64,000 bases of DNA from Halovenus sp037080055 (GCF_037080055.1 NZ_JBAOJI010000001.1:124001-188000); one strand, 5' to 3'; shown: positions 1 to 9,208, counted from the first letter of the stretch. The notes: generated by a model from the letters alone, not told the origin. Translations and numbers: made by a program.

Positions 1-218
1 CGCTCGATACGATCTGGGTCGGCCTCGGCGTCATCCCAGTCCAAGTGTTCTTGCATCGCTTCGGGCTGGCACTCACGCTCGGCATCCTCGCGCTCGGTGT
101 GGCCCGCGAGGTGAACGACGACCCCGAAGCCATCGATCAGGAGCGGGGGATTCTCATCGCCGCCGGCCTGCTCGCGTGGTTCGGCGGACTCGTCTTGCCG
201 CTTCTCGGAATAGTCTAA
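1..218 (+). CDS. C-terminal end of a membrane protein (5' partial)
   Basis: An open frame enters from the left edge in the frame beginning at base 3 and stops with TAA at 216-218, leaving 71 residues. It shows hydrophobic stretches at about residues 5-35 and 52-71, separated by an acidic loop (REVNDDPEAIDQERG), which suggests at least two membrane helices with a short charged loop. The family cannot be told from this tail alone. Codon use (high GC at third positions) matches the neighbours. The next gene follows after 50 bases on the same strand, so co-transcription is possible, though a palindrome GGGTTAACCC (223-232) lies between them. Confidence 0.75.
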   Translation, partial: LDTIWVGLGVIPVQVFLHRFGLALTLGILALGVAREVNDDPEAIDQERGILIAAGLLAWFGGLVLPLLGIV

Positions 219-268
219 CTCTGGGTTAACCCGACGCTTTTTGTCGACTCCACGTGTCAGTCATACTC

Positions 269-2260
269 ATGTCTGACTCACTGGAGGGAACAGACGAAAT
301 CGTCTACGAACCCAGCGATGACTTCGTCGAGCAGTCGAACGTCTCGCAGTTCATGGACGAGCACGGGATCGAAGATTTCGAGGAGTTACACCGCCGGTCC
401 ACGACTGACATCGAGGGAGTCGAAGCTTCGGGACTGGACTGGTTCTGGGATGAAATTGTCGACACGCTCGACCTCGAATTCGACGAACCGTACGAGACGG
501 TCAGGGACGATACTGATGGTCCACAGTTCGCAGAGTGGTACGTCGGGGGGAAACTGAACATCGCGCACAACGTCGTAGACCGCCACGCCGACCCAGACTC
601 CGAGACGCGCAACAAGGTCGCGACGATCTGGGAGGGTGAGGACGGCGAGATTCGCGAGGTCACATATCACGAACTCCACCGACAGGCCAATCAGGTCGCC
701 AACACGCTCGAAGCGAAGGGAATCGGAACCGGCGACACCGTCGGGCTGTATATGCCGATGGTCCCGGAAGTCGTCTCGCTTTTGTACGGCTGTTTCAAAG
801 TCGGCGCGATTGCGGTCCCGATCTTCTCCGGGTTCGGCGTCGACGCCACCGCAACCCGAATCGCCGACGCGGAGTGTTCGGTGCTGTTCACCGGCGATGG
901 CTTCTATCGCCGCGGCGACGAGATCACGCTCAAATCACAGGCCGACGAGGCCATCGAGGAGGCAGGCCACGTCGAGGATGTAATCGTCTTCGACCGTCTC
1001 GGAGCCGAGATTCCGATGACCGACGGCCGTGACGAGTGGTGGGGTGACACGGTTGGGGAGGCCGACGACAGCTACGAGACGAAGTCACTCTCTTCGGATC
1101 AGGAGTCGATGCTGCTGTACTCCTCGGGGACGACCGGCAAACCGAAGGGCATCGTTCACACCCACGCCGGCGGCCTCGTCCAGCCAGCGAAGGAACTGTA
1201 CTTTTCGTTCGATCACAAGCCCTCGGATCGGTTCTTCTGGGTGTCTGATATCGGCTGGATGATGGGGCCGTGGACGCTGATCGGCAACCACGTCTTCGGC
1301 GGGACCATCTTCATGTACGAGGGTGCGCCCGACTACCCGAATCCGGATCGGTACTGGGAGATGATCGACCGCCACAACATCAGCGCCTTCGGCGTCTCAC
1401 CGACTGCGATTCGCGCGCTCCGAAAACACGGCGACGAGTGGCTGGACGGCCACGACCTCTCGACGCTCCGATTACTGGGCTCGACGGGTGAGCCGTGGGA
1501 CCCCGAGTCCTGGCAGTGGTTTTACGAGCGGGTCGGCAACGGCGAGACGCCGATCATGAACATCTCCGGCGGGACCGAAATCTTCGGTTGCTTCCTCCAG
1601 CCCTTACCGACTCACTCGCTGAAACCCGGGACGCTCGGCGGCCCCGCACTGGGGATGGACGTGGATATCGTCGACGCGATCGGCGAGTCGATCGCCGACG
1701 ATCACGAACAGGGCTATCTGGTCTGTCGCTCCTCCGCGCCGTCGATGACGAAATCGCTGTGGAGCGGCGACGAGCGATATCTGGAGGAGTACTGGAGCCG
1801 GTTCGATGACATGTGGGACCACGGCGACTGGGCCGAGAAAGACGAAGACGGCTTCTGGTTCTTGCAGGGCCGCTCGGACGACGTGCTCAACGTCGCCGGT
1901 CGGAAGGTCGGACCCGCCGAGGTCGAGGGCGCACTGATCGACCACGAGGCGGTCAACGCCGCCGCCGTGGTCGGTGCCGAAGACGAAACGACCGGAACGG
2001 CCGTCGTCGCCTACGTCATCCTCGAAGACGGCTACGAGGAGACCGACGACCTCCGGGCAGAACTGACCGCTCACGTCGGCGACGAACTGGGCAAGCCGTT
2101 CCGCCCGTCGGAGCTGTTTTTCGTCGATGAGTTCCCGAAGACACAGAGCGGCAAGATCGTTCGACGGCTCATTCAGGCCGTCCACGAAGACGAAGAACTC
2201 GGTGATCTGTCGAGCATCGAGAATCCGGACGCCCTAGACGAAATCGACGAGGCCCGGTGA
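269..2260 (+). CDS. AMP-forming acyl-CoA synthetase (acetyl/propionyl-CoA synthetase family)
   Basis: The product (663 residues) activates a short-chain carboxylic acid to its CoA thioester through an acyl-adenylate, using ATP and CoA in the cytoplasm. The phosphate-binding P-loop YSSGTTGKPKG lies at about residues 284-294. The C-terminal subdomain carries PKTQSGKIVRRL near residue 628, where the Lys is the catalytic, often acetylated, residue. The N-terminal part (about residues 60-110, WDEIVDTLDLEF...WYVGGKLNIAHN) matches the extra N-terminal domain of acetyl-CoA synthetases. I chose ATG 269; an in-frame GTG at 254 would add five residues. The exact acid (acetate, propionate or another short chain) cannot be told. 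It converges on arginase, with 15 bases between the stops. Confidence 0.88.
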   Translation: MSDSLEGTDEIVYEPSDDFVEQSNVSQFMDEHGIEDFEELHRRSTTDIEGVEASGLDWFWDEIVDTLDLEFDEPYETVRDDTDGPQFAEWYVGGKLNIAHNVVDRHADPDSETRNKVATIWEGEDGEIREVTYHELHRQANQVANTLEAKGIGTGDTVGLYMPMVPEVVSLLYGCFKVGAIAVPIFSGFGVDATATRIADAECSVLFTGDGFYRRGDEITLKSQADEAIEEAGHVEDVIVFDRLGAEIPMTDGRDEWWGDTVGEADDSYETKSLSSDQESMLLYSSGTTGKPKGIVHTHAGGLVQPAKELYFSFDHKPSDRFFWVSDIGWMMGPWTLIGNHVFGGTIFMYEGAPDYPNPDRYWEMIDRHNISAFGVSPTAIRALRKHGDEWLDGHDLSTLRLLGSTGEPWDPESWQWFYERVGNGETPIMNISGGTEIFGCFLQPLPTHSLKPGTLGGPALGMDVDIVDAIGESIADDHEQGYLVCRSSAPSMTKSLWSGDERYLEEYWSRFDDMWDHGDWAEKDEDGFWFLQGRSDDVLNVAGRKVGPAEVEGALIDHEAVNAAAVVGAEDETTGTAVVAYVILEDGYEETDDLRAELTAHVGDELGKPFRPSELFFVDEFPKTQSGKIVRRLIQAVHEDEELGDLSSIENPDALDEIDEAR

Positions 2261-2275
2261 CGGACTGCGGCGACC

Positions 2276-3178
2276 TCAGAGGACCCGTTTTCCGAGTGCG
2301 CTGGCGGTGAGTTCGCAGGCCAGTTTTGCGGTCTGATTCGATTCGTCGAGAATCGGGTTCACTTCGACGAGTTCGAGCGAGCAGAGTTCCGTTTCAGAGG
2401 TGGCGATCATTTCCATCGCGGCGTGGGCTTCTCGGTAGGACGCACCGCCCCTGACTGGGGTTCCGACACCCGGGGCTTCGGCCGGGTCGAGGAGATCCAG
2501 ATCGAGGCTGACCGCGAGTTGTTCGGTCGTCTGTGTGATCGCGTCGAGGGCTTCACGGATCACCGTCGAGATCCCCTGCTGGTCGATGTCGGTCATCGTA
2601 TACGCGTGGATCGGGCTGGACCGAAGGCGCTCGCGTTCGCCTGAATCGACGCTCCGCAGACCGACAATCGCCACGTTCTCTGGCTCGATCATCGGTGCGT
2701 GTGCCCACTCCATCTCGCCGAAGATCCCGTCGCCGAGAATCGCCGCCAGCGGCATCCCGTGGACGTTTCCGCTGGGGGTCGTCGCCGGCGTGTTCAGGTC
2801 GGCGTGCGCATCCAGCCAGAGCAGTCCTGTGGGTCTGTCGGCGACCCCGTTGGCGGTGCCGATTCCGATCGAGTGATCACCGCCGAGAACCAGCGGCAAC
2901 GCTCCCGAGTCGTGAATCGACCGAACACGCTCGGTGAGTTCCGTACAGACGGCACGAGTCGCGTCGAGATACTTCGCGTCTCCGGTGACCTTGGCGTCAC
3001 GCTGGGACTGTTCTGGACGCGGAACGTCGATATCGCCGTCGTCAGTACAGGGGATTCCGAGATCGTCGAGTTGGTCGCCGAGTCCGCCGTACCGGATCGC
3101 AGACGGCCCCATATCGACTCCGCGGCGGTCCGCACCGAGATCCATCGGGACACCGATCAGTTCGACTGGTCGATTCAT
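2276..3178 (-). CDS. rocF: arginase
   Basis: The product (300 residues) belongs to the ureohydrolase superfamily and probably hydrolyses L-arginine to ornithine and urea with a binuclear manganese centre. The metal ligands are visible: GGDHS near residue 100, WLDAHADLNTP near residue 121 and SLDLDLLDP near residue 221. The SGNVHGMP segment after the second motif is the arginase rather than agmatinase signature. An in-frame start 13 codons upstream (3217) exists, but the family begins at MNRPVELIGVP, so I use 3178. It is divergent from the winged-helix regulator at 3293 over a gap of about 115 bases, so shared regulation is possible. Confidence 0.87.
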   Translation of the reverse strand: MNRPVELIGVPMDLGADRRGVDMGPSAIRYGGLGDQLDDLGIPCTDDGDIDVPRPEQSQRDAKVTGDAKYLDATRAVCTELTERVRSIHDSGALPLVLGGDHSIGIGTANGVADRPTGLLWLDAHADLNTPATTPSGNVHGMPLAAILGDGIFGEMEWAHAPMIEPENVAIVGLRSVDSGERERLRSSPIHAYTMTDIDQQGISTVIREALDAITQTTEQLAVSLDLDLLDPAEAPGVGTPVRGGASYREAHAAMEMIATSETELCSLELVEVNPILDESNQTAKLACELTASALGKRVL

Positions 3179-3262
3179 ATCTTCTCGTGGTCGGTCGACC
3201 GATAAAAGGGCTGTCACAGTGTCGCGAAAAGATACCGAAATATCATTATTGTTACCGTCGGC

Positions 3263-3268
3263 TTTAAG
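3263..3268 (+). promoter_or_regulatory. TATA box of the winged-helix regulator
   Basis: GGCTTTAAGACC puts a TTTAAG core 25 bases before ATG 3293. This is the haloarchaeal spacing for a leaderless transcript. Confidence 0.6.
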
Positions 3269-3292
3269 ACCGCAAGTGCCGAAAATCGGATT

Positions 3293-3826
3293 ATGTCATC
3301 AATCGAACTGACACCGAGTCAGAAAACCATTCTTCAGGAGTTGATCAATCTCCACAAGGAGTCCGACAGTGCCGTCAAAGGAGAGGATATCGCCGAAGAA
3401 GTGAACCGGAATCCAGGGACGATCCGCAACCAGATGCAGAGTCTCAAGGCTCTGCAGTTGGTCGAGGGTGTACCCGGCCCCAAAGGTGGCTACAAGCCAA
3501 CCGGGACGGCTTACGACGCGCTGCAGATTCAGGATATGGATCAGGCGGCCGATGTCCCGCTGTATCACAACGGCGAACTGATCGACGAGGCCAACGTCGA
3601 ACAGATCGATCTCACCAGCGTCCACCACCCCGAGGAGTGTCGAGCGAAAATCAACATGCGTGGCTCGCTCTCCCGATTTACCGAAGGCGACAAGGTGACT
3701 GTCGGTCCGACTCCCCTCTCGAAACTACAGATCATCGGCACGCTCGAAGGCAAAGACGACACCGACAACGCACTCATCCTGACGATCGACGATATGCAGG
3801 CTCCGGTCGAGGAACCCAGCCACTGA
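3293..3826 (+). CDS. winged helix-turn-helix transcriptional regulator (Rrf2/TrmB-like)
   Basis: The 177-residue product starts with a clear winged helix (about residues 5-75): a LTPSQKTILQELINLH helix, a GEDIAEEVNRNPGTIRNQ recognition segment and a GPKGGYKPT wing. The remaining ~100 residues form a haloarchaeal C-terminal domain of unknown ligand (HHPEECRAKINMRGSLSRF...LEGKDDTDNALILTIDD). Its position between arginase (divergent) and type II NADH dehydrogenase (170 bases downstream, same strand) is an arrangement I recall from other haloarchaea, so control of one or both is plausible but inferred. A TATA box 25 bases upstream supports this start. Confidence 0.8.
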   Translation: MSSIELTPSQKTILQELINLHKESDSAVKGEDIAEEVNRNPGTIRNQMQSLKALQLVEGVPGPKGGYKPTGTAYDALQIQDMDQAADVPLYHNGELIDEANVEQIDLTSVHHPEECRAKINMRGSLSRFTEGDKVTVGPTPLSKLQIIGTLEGKDDTDNALILTIDDMQAPVEEPSH

Positions 3827-3995
3827 TTCGACTCATCTCTGTTCTGGTTCTCGCCGATTCCGTCGGCTTCTCCCGCCGCCCCGATTCTCTTTCAAGGAAC
3901 CCCGGGATAGAACGGCGACGAATAGCACATGTGAACTCATACCAATGGAAGGTGAATTGCAAACCTTTGTATCGGCGGATTACTGACGGGAGGAT

Positions 3996-5162
3996 ATGAC
4001 AGAGCAGGTCGTCGTTCTCGGCTCCGGGTACGCCGGCGCCGGAGCAATCCAGAGCCTCGAATCGTCGCTCTCGGGCGACGCAGAGATCACGTGGGTATCA
4101 GACGTCGACTATCACCTCATTCTCCACGAGACCCATCGTTGCATCAGCGACCCAAGCGTCCAGGAGAAAGTCGCGATTCCGATCGACGAGATCAAATCGC
4201 CGTCGACAGAGTTCATTCAGGCGACTGTCGAAGGCGTCGATACAGACGAACGGACTGTCGAACTCGACGACGAGGACACCCTCGATTACGATTATCTGGT
4301 GGTCGGACTGGGAACACGAACTGCATTCTTCGGCATCGACGGCCTCAAGGAACACGCTCACACGATGAAGAGTCTCGACGACGCGCTCGGTATCCACGAC
4401 GATGTCGTCGAGGCGGCAGACGAAGCGACACAGACTGACCCCGCACAGATCGTCATCGGCGGCGCGGGACTGTCCGGTATCCAGACGGCCGGCGAAATCG
4501 CGCGACTACGGGACGAGCGTTCGGCCCCGCTCGACATCCATCTCGTCGAGGGACTCGACGAGATTTTCCCCGGGAACGACGACAGCATCCAGTCGGCGCT
4601 TCGCGACCTCCTCGAAGAACGCAACGTCAACATCCTCACCGGCGAGTTCATCGGCGAAGTCGACGAAGAAACCGTCTACATCGGCGAAGAGACCGAACTC
4701 GATTACGACGTGCTGATCTGGACTGGCGGTATCACCGGCCGCGAGGCGGTTCGAGATGCGAACATCGAGAAAGACGAGCGCAACTACCGACTCGAATCCG
4801 GCCAGAACTTCCAGACGACCAACGAGCGCGTGTTCGCCATCGGCGACGCTGCACTCATCGACCAGCCCGGCGACGACCCGGCACCGCCGACAGCACAGGC
4901 CGCCTGGCAGGCCGCGGAGGTCATCGGCGAGAATGTCGCTCGGGAGATGCGTGGGCAGCCACTCAAAGAGTGGAAATACAAGAACAAGGGAACAGTCGTC
5001 TCCGTCGGCGAGGATGCGGTCGCGCACGACGTCTTCATCGTGCCGTTCGTCGACACCTTCGGTGGCTTCCCGGCGCGCAACCTGAAGAAAGCGATTGCCG
5101 CGCGGTGGATCAAAGACATCACGGGCATCGGCCGGGCGAAAAACGCCTGGGCCGACATGTAA
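3996..5162 (+). CDS. ndh: type II NADH dehydrogenase (NDH-2)
   Basis: The 388-residue flavoprotein of the pyridine nucleotide-disulfide oxidoreductase fold likely passes electrons from NADH to menaquinone without pumping protons, at the inner face of the membrane. The first dinucleotide motif GSGYAGAG (residues 8-15) binds FAD and the second, IGGAGLSG near residue 150, binds NADH. The late FAD motif FAIGDAA is near residue 282. There is no transmembrane helix; the basic, hydrophobic C-terminus (NLKKAIAARWIKDITG) suits peripheral membrane binding. A GGGAGG Shine-Dalgarno-like stretch sits directly before the ATG. Sulfide:quinone reductase is a related alternative, but the paired redox cysteines of that family are not evident. 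Confidence 0.85.
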   Translation: MTEQVVVLGSGYAGAGAIQSLESSLSGDAEITWVSDVDYHLILHETHRCISDPSVQEKVAIPIDEIKSPSTEFIQATVEGVDTDERTVELDDEDTLDYDYLVVGLGTRTAFFGIDGLKEHAHTMKSLDDALGIHDDVVEAADEATQTDPAQIVIGGAGLSGIQTAGEIARLRDERSAPLDIHLVEGLDEIFPGNDDSIQSALRDLLEERNVNILTGEFIGEVDEETVYIGEETELDYDVLIWTGGITGREAVRDANIEKDERNYRLESGQNFQTTNERVFAIGDAALIDQPGDDPAPPTAQAAWQAAEVIGENVAREMRGQPLKEWKYKNKGTVVSVGEDAVAHDVFIVPFVDTFGGFPARNLKKAIAARWIKDITGIGRAKNAWADM

Positions 5163-5177
5163 CTCGAAGCCGATTTC

Positions 5178-6005
5178 TCACTCCAGTCCGAGTTTCGCGT
5201 GCCACTCGGAACTCGCTGACTCTGCGACCCGCTCGTCCATCTCGGCTAGGAGGCTAACCGCTTTGCTCGCCGTCTTGGCGGCCCGCTGTTCTCCCGTCAC
5301 CTCGAATTCACCTGTTGTCCGGTCCGCATAGACCGTGCAGACAGCACCGCCGCGCAACCCGTAGATGTTTGCGAGCGTCAAAATCGCGCTCGCTTCCATC
5401 TCGAAGTTGAGCACGTTCGCCTGCTTGAGTTCCTCGATCATCGCTTCACTGTCTCGACTCCGGTAGCCACCGAAGCCTTCGCGGCTCTGCCCGGCGTAGA
5501 AACTGTCTGTGCTGGCAGTTAGACCGACGTGGTAGTCGTAGCCTAGTTCCTCCGCGGCGGCGGCCAGCGCAGCGACAACCGCGTGATCTGCGACTGCCGG
5601 GTAATTCCCGCGGATGTACTCGTCACTGGTCCCCTCCTGTCGCACCGCCCCGGAGGTGATGATCAAATCGCCAACGTCGGTCTCCGGCTGGATCGCGCCA
5701 CAGGAACCGACCCGGATCATGGTGTCGACCCCGACGCGGGCGAGTTCCTCGACGGCGATTGCCGCGCCCGGCGAGCCGATTCCCGTCGAGGTGACCGAAA
5801 TTGGCGTCTGCTCGTGCGTTCCGGTCGCGGTCCGGTACTCGCGGTGGTCGGCGACCACATCGGCGTCGTCCCAGCAGTCGGTGATCGTCTCGATCCGCTC
5901 GGGATCGCCTGGAAGTAACACGCTGTCGGCCACGTCCTCGCTGGTGACTTCGAGGTGGTATTGTTCGTCCTCGCGAGGGTCCTCCGCGCCGCTGTGGTCG
6001 GTCAT
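5178..6005 (-). CDS. udp: uridine phosphorylase
   Basis: The 275-residue nucleoside phosphorylase (PNP/UDP family) would cleave uridine with phosphate to uracil and ribose 1-phosphate. Visible motifs are LLPGDPERI (phosphate site, about residues 30-38), a GSCGAIQ loop near residue 102 and NFEMEASAI near residue 200, where Glu and Met contact the ribose. The start codon overlaps the stop of the upstream cytidine deaminase by four bases (ATGA, 6002-6005), so the two are translationally coupled and form a pyrimidine salvage pair: cytidine to uridine to uracil. Purine substrates cannot be excluded from sequence alone. Confidence 0.86.
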   Translation of the reverse strand: MTDHSGAEDPREDEQYHLEVTSEDVADSVLLPGDPERIETITDCWDDADVVADHREYRTATGTHEQTPISVTSTGIGSPGAAIAVEELARVGVDTMIRVGSCGAIQPETDVGDLIITSGAVRQEGTSDEYIRGNYPAVADHAVVAALAAAAEELGYDYHVGLTASTDSFYAGQSREGFGGYRSRDSEAMIEELKQANVLNFEMEASAILTLANIYGLRGGAVCTVYADRTTGEFEVTGEQRAAKTASKAVSLLAEMDERVAESASSEWHAKLGLE

Positions 6006-6421
6006 CGCTGGCCCTCCGCGGCGGCATCGAGGTGGTCTTTCGTGATCGTCTCTGGCAGGAGTTCCCCGAGGCTGTACCGCTCGAAATCGTCAGGGGTCCC
6101 ACAGAGTACTGGAAACACCTCGGAACAGAACTCCGCGAGGCTCTGGCGACACATCCCGCAGGGAGTCACGCCATCGTTGGCGGCCGAAGCTACGGCGAGG
6201 CGCTCGAACTCCTGGACGCCGTCACTGATTGCCTTCCCGAGCGCGACTTCCTCGGCGTGAAGGCTGTTCGAGTAGTTCGCGTTTTCGATGTTACATCCTG
6301 TATACACGGTCCCATCTGTGGCCTCTAGCGCTGCACCGACTGGATACTCCGAGTACGGTACGTACGCCTGCTCGAAGGCATCCCGTGCCGCTGCGAGTAA
6401 CTCCGCCTCAGCGTCGCTCAT
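6002..6421 (-). CDS. cdd: cytidine deaminase
   Basis: The product (139 residues) deaminates cytidine to uridine. The substrate-binding CNIENANYS, the catalytic HAEEVAL (Glu as proton shuttle) and the zinc ligands PCGMCRQ are all present, giving a His-Cys-Cys zinc site rather than the three-Cys set of many small tetrameric enzymes. The ATG at 6421 (MSDAEAELL) is preferred to an upstream in-frame codon at 6448 because the family starts there. It is the first gene of a two-gene unit with uridine phosphorylase. Confidence 0.9.
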   Translation of the reverse strand: MSDAEAELLAAARDAFEQAYVPYSEYPVGAALEATDGTVYTGCNIENANYSNSLHAEEVALGKAISDGVQEFERLAVASAANDGVTPCGMCRQSLAEFCSEVFPVLCGTPDDFERYSLGELLPETITKDHLDAAAEGQR

Positions 6422-6492
6422 ATCAGTGCTGTCGGGCACTCGCCTCAAATAGCCACCGCCGCGATTTCAGCGGCGTATCCTCGGTCTAAGTT

Positions 6493-7050
6493 TCAGAAGA
6501 GCACGTACAACTGGAGATAGACCAGCACGCCCAGCACGAACGAGATTAGCCACAGGGCGGCGGCGATCCGGCCCGCTCGGGGGTGATTCGTGTTCGGCAG
6601 TTGGGAGACTGGGTGGGTGCTCGCGAGCAACAGCGCGTAGTAGACGAATGGGATACAGAGTATCGCGAGCAGGATATGAATCGCCAACATCGGGAGGTAG
6701 ATGTACTGGTAGAGTAGATCAGGGCCGGGGTACGTCGTCGGTCCTTCCAGCGAGACACGATAGAGATAGAGGAGCAAAAACAGCGCGAACAGGCCAGTGC
6801 TTGCGAGCATCGCGGCCCGGTGTTGCCGGATCTCACCGCGGCGGATCGATACCACACCGTAGGAAATGGTCCCAATCGCCGCCAGACTCAGGACAGCGTT
6901 GATGTGTGGAATCGCACTCACTACTCCTTCAATCCGGGGGAGCAGTCCGTCAGGGACCGCCCCGCCAACTGCTGCAAAAACCAGAGCGAGCGAGACGGCC
7001 GTCAGAATCCCAGTCAATGCCGGGACGTGCTCGCGGGCCTGCGATTGCAT
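6493..7050 (-). CDS. DUF420 family membrane protein
   Basis: The product (185 residues) has five hydrophobic segments, at about residues 12-30, 45-65, 80-100, 120-143 and 160-183, with a PHINAVL motif early and a conserved histidine in the fourth helix (LAIHILLAI). This is the DUF420 pattern, often found near haem-copper oxidases and thought to aid respiration or haem handling. Start MQSQAREHVP at 7050 is preferred over 7068. It is transcribed in the same direction as moaB (stop 7125), with about 74 bases between them. The function is unknown. Confidence 0.78.
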   Translation of the reverse strand: MQSQAREHVPALTGILTAVSLALVFAAVGGAVPDGLLPRIEGVVSAIPHINAVLSLAAIGTISYGVVSIRRGEIRQHRAAMLASTGLFALFLLLYLYRVSLEGPTTYPGPDLLYQYIYLPMLAIHILLAILCIPFVYYALLLASTHPVSQLPNTNHPRAGRIAAALWLISFVLGVLVYLQLYVLF

Positions 7051-7124
7051 ACCTATTCGTTCGACCACGGACGCCTATACGTTGTGTTCTCTCGTGGGTG
7101 GCTGCGAAACCTCGGCGATCCGAC

Positions 7125-7706
7125 TCAGCGTCCTCGCGTGTGACCGAGGATGTGCGCGACTGTCGGGAGGATCAACTCCTCGGTACCGAACGCAGCCGCC
7201 TGTTTGCTCCCCGGCAGACAGAAGATTGCTACGCCCTCTTTCGACCCAGCGAACGCACGCGAGAGCAACGCTCGGGGCCCGATGTCTTCGTAGGAAAGCG
7301 AGCGGAACAGTTCGCCAAACCCGGGAATCTCCTGATCGAACAGTGGCCGAACGGCCTCGACGGTTACGTCCTCCGGCGAGAGACCGGTGCCGCCGGTCAG
7401 AACGACGGCGTCCACGTCGTTGCGCTCGACGAGCGCTTCGACTGTCGCCGCGATGGCCTCTCGTTCGTCTCCGACTAGTTCCCGCACTGCGACCTCGTGG
7501 CCGTCGGCCTCGATCAACTTCTGAAGTTTGTCACCGCCGGGATCGTTCTCCAGGCTTCGGCTGGTGGAGACGGTTACGACTCCGAAGGAGACGGTATCGA
7601 GTTCGAGATGGCTGTGCTGGTGTCCCTCATCATCGTGGTCGTGACTGTGATCGTGGCTACTGTCGTCGTGGTCGTGACCGTGACTCTGGTCGTCGTGATT
7701 GCTCAT
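7125..7706 (-). CDS. moaB: molybdopterin adenylyltransferase-like MoaB with His-rich N-terminus
   Basis: The 193-residue product has the MoaB/MogA fold from about residue 35: VSFGVVTVSTSR, the TGGTGLSPEDVT loop and FCLPGSKQAA, which bind molybdopterin and nucleotide. It likely adenylates molybdopterin during cofactor assembly. The first 33 residues are unusual: a run of His, Asp and Ser (for example GHDHDDSSHDHSHDHDDEGH) with more than ten histidines, typical of metal-binding tails on nickel or zinc chaperones. ATG 7706 lies in this tail, and no start nearer the domain is apparent. Placement next to moaA supports the molybdenum cofactor assignment. Confidence 0.87.
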   Translation of the reverse strand: MSNHDDQSHGHDHDDSSHDHSHDHDDEGHQHSHLELDTVSFGVVTVSTSRSLENDPGGDKLQKLIEADGHEVAVRELVGDEREAIAATVEALVERNDVDAVVLTGGTGLSPEDVTVEAVRPLFDQEIPGFGELFRSLSYEDIGPRALLSRAFAGSKEGVAIFCLPGSKQAAAFGTEELILPTVAHILGHTRGR

Positions 7707-7746
7707 CTTTCCGGGTAATTCGCCCGCCGGTTGTAAGAAGGTACTG

Positions 7747-8814
7747 TCAGTCGTCGGCCGGCGATTCGATCAGTTCGAGATACTCCTCGTTGGGCACCCA
7801 CTCGCCGTCTTCGCGAACCATATACTCCCCGTAGTACGGCACCCGGTTTGCGACCGTCTCACGGAAGGTTTCGCGAATCTCGGCTTTCGACATCGCCCCC
7901 ATCGGCCTGTGGTCGTCGTGGCGGTTCAGACAGCCTTTGAATTTGCCGTCGTGTGTGACGCGAACGCGGTGGCAGTTCGCACAGAATTCGGCGTTCTCGA
8001 CGGGGTCGACGATTTCGACCATTCCTTCGCCGCCGGTTTCCGGTAACTCGTCCAGATCGGTCTCTTCGCTGTCCAGATCGATTCGGACCGGCTCTTCGTC
8101 GGTCGCCTCGCCTTCGGCGATGAAATAGCGGGCTCGGCCGTGCATCTCGCGGCGTTCGATGCGGTGGGCCTGGTCGGCAAGCCAGTCGTGGACGCGGTCG
8201 ATATCGATTGCCCACTCGGGATGACCCGAGATTTCGGGCATGTACTCGATCAACTGTAGTCTCAGTCCGTCGTTTCGAGCGACGTGATTGACCATCTGCG
8301 GGACGTAGCCCGCCGTTGGCTCGAAGACGACCATGTTCAGTTTGACCGGTGCGAGTCCGGCATCGAGGGCGGCCTCGACGCCCTCGATGACGCGGTCGTA
8401 GGCGCCGCTTTTGGTTAACTCTGCGAAGTCGTCAGGGTCGAGTGCATCCTGTGAGACGTTGACGCGATCGAGTCCCGCTTCGACGAGATCGGGTGCTCGT
8501 CCCGGGAGGAAGGTGCCGTTGGTCGTCATCGAGACTTCCATCCCCTCGGGAGTCCGGCGGATAATCTCTTCGAGGTCGTCTCGAAGCATCGGCTCTCCGC
8601 CGGTGAACTTCACAGCGTCGACGCCGAATTCCGAGACAACGTCCAGAATACGGACCACCTCGTCGGTGGTCATCTCGTCGTCCTGGGGGTCCATCGGGCC
8701 GCGCGTGTCACCCAACCCCTCGTTGTGGCAGTACACGCAATCGAAGTTACACCGGTCGGTCAGTGAAATGCGGATCCCTGTCACATCCCGACCGAACTCA
8801 TCTTCGAGGGGCAT
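7747..8814 (-). CDS. moaA: GTP 3',8-cyclase MoaA (molybdenum cofactor, step 1)
   Basis: This radical SAM enzyme (355 residues) rearranges GTP to 3',8-cH2GTP, the first step of molybdopterin synthesis. Cys22, Cys26 and Cys29 (CNFDCVYC) bind the SAM cluster. A second cluster is held by CANCHRVRVTHDGKFKGC near residues 275-292. FTGGEPMLR near residue 73 is the SAM-contacting GGEP motif. The frame stays open 122 codons further upstream to 9180, but that extension is arginine-rich and family-unlike, so the start is MPLEDEFGRD at 8814. It lies 40 bases upstream of moaB on the same strand. Confidence 0.92.
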   Translation of the reverse strand: MPLEDEFGRDVTGIRISLTDRCNFDCVYCHNEGLGDTRGPMDPQDDEMTTDEVVRILDVVSEFGVDAVKFTGGEPMLRDDLEEIIRRTPEGMEVSMTTNGTFLPGRAPDLVEAGLDRVNVSQDALDPDDFAELTKSGAYDRVIEGVEAALDAGLAPVKLNMVVFEPTAGYVPQMVNHVARNDGLRLQLIEYMPEISGHPEWAIDIDRVHDWLADQAHRIERREMHGRARYFIAEGEATDEEPVRIDLDSEETDLDELPETGGEGMVEIVDPVENAEFCANCHRVRVTHDGKFKGCLNRHDDHRPMGAMSKAEIRETFRETVANRVPYYGEYMVREDGEWVPNEEYLELIESPADD

Positions 8815-9208
8815 ATCATAATGCAGAATCGCGGGGCATATAGATGTGTGGGGCGCTTGCACGGTCTCGGATAGATCGAAACGGCTCGCAGGCTTTTGCC
8901 CTCGCCCCCGGGGCCAGCCAAACCCACCGACTGGCAAATCTCCGGGTCGATGGCGTGGCCGACGTGTCCACACGGTTGTGATCCTCACTGTCGTCAGGTC
9001 TCTGTCCAGAGGCTTGGACACGGTTGCACCGAACAGTATCCCTAACAATCGGTCGGTCGCCCGAGAATTCCGTACTAGCAGACTAGCGAGTCCATCGATG
9101 TTACGACTGTATACAGCCCTCGCTAAGGTTCCAGCCAAGGAATACGAGTGGATTAAACTCTGATAATCACGGCCCAACAATTAATCCTGAAACCGTCATT
9201 GACGCTTC
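8815..9208. other. intergenic region between moaA and the transducer gene
   Basis: These 394 bases separate divergent genes. The open frames across them are arginine- and proline-rich and show no family features. On the minus strand the AT stretch at 8830-8840 (TATATG) may serve moaA. On the plus strand, AT-rich ACAATTAATCC (about 9176-9185) lies about 25 bases ahead of the transducer ATG. Nothing else could be recognised. Confidence 0.5.

Noticed and set aside
8815..9180. In-frame 122-codon N-terminal extension of moaA
   Set aside because: Arg/Pro-rich and unlike any MoaA; the family start MPLEDEFGRD at 8814 directly precedes the radical SAM cysteines.
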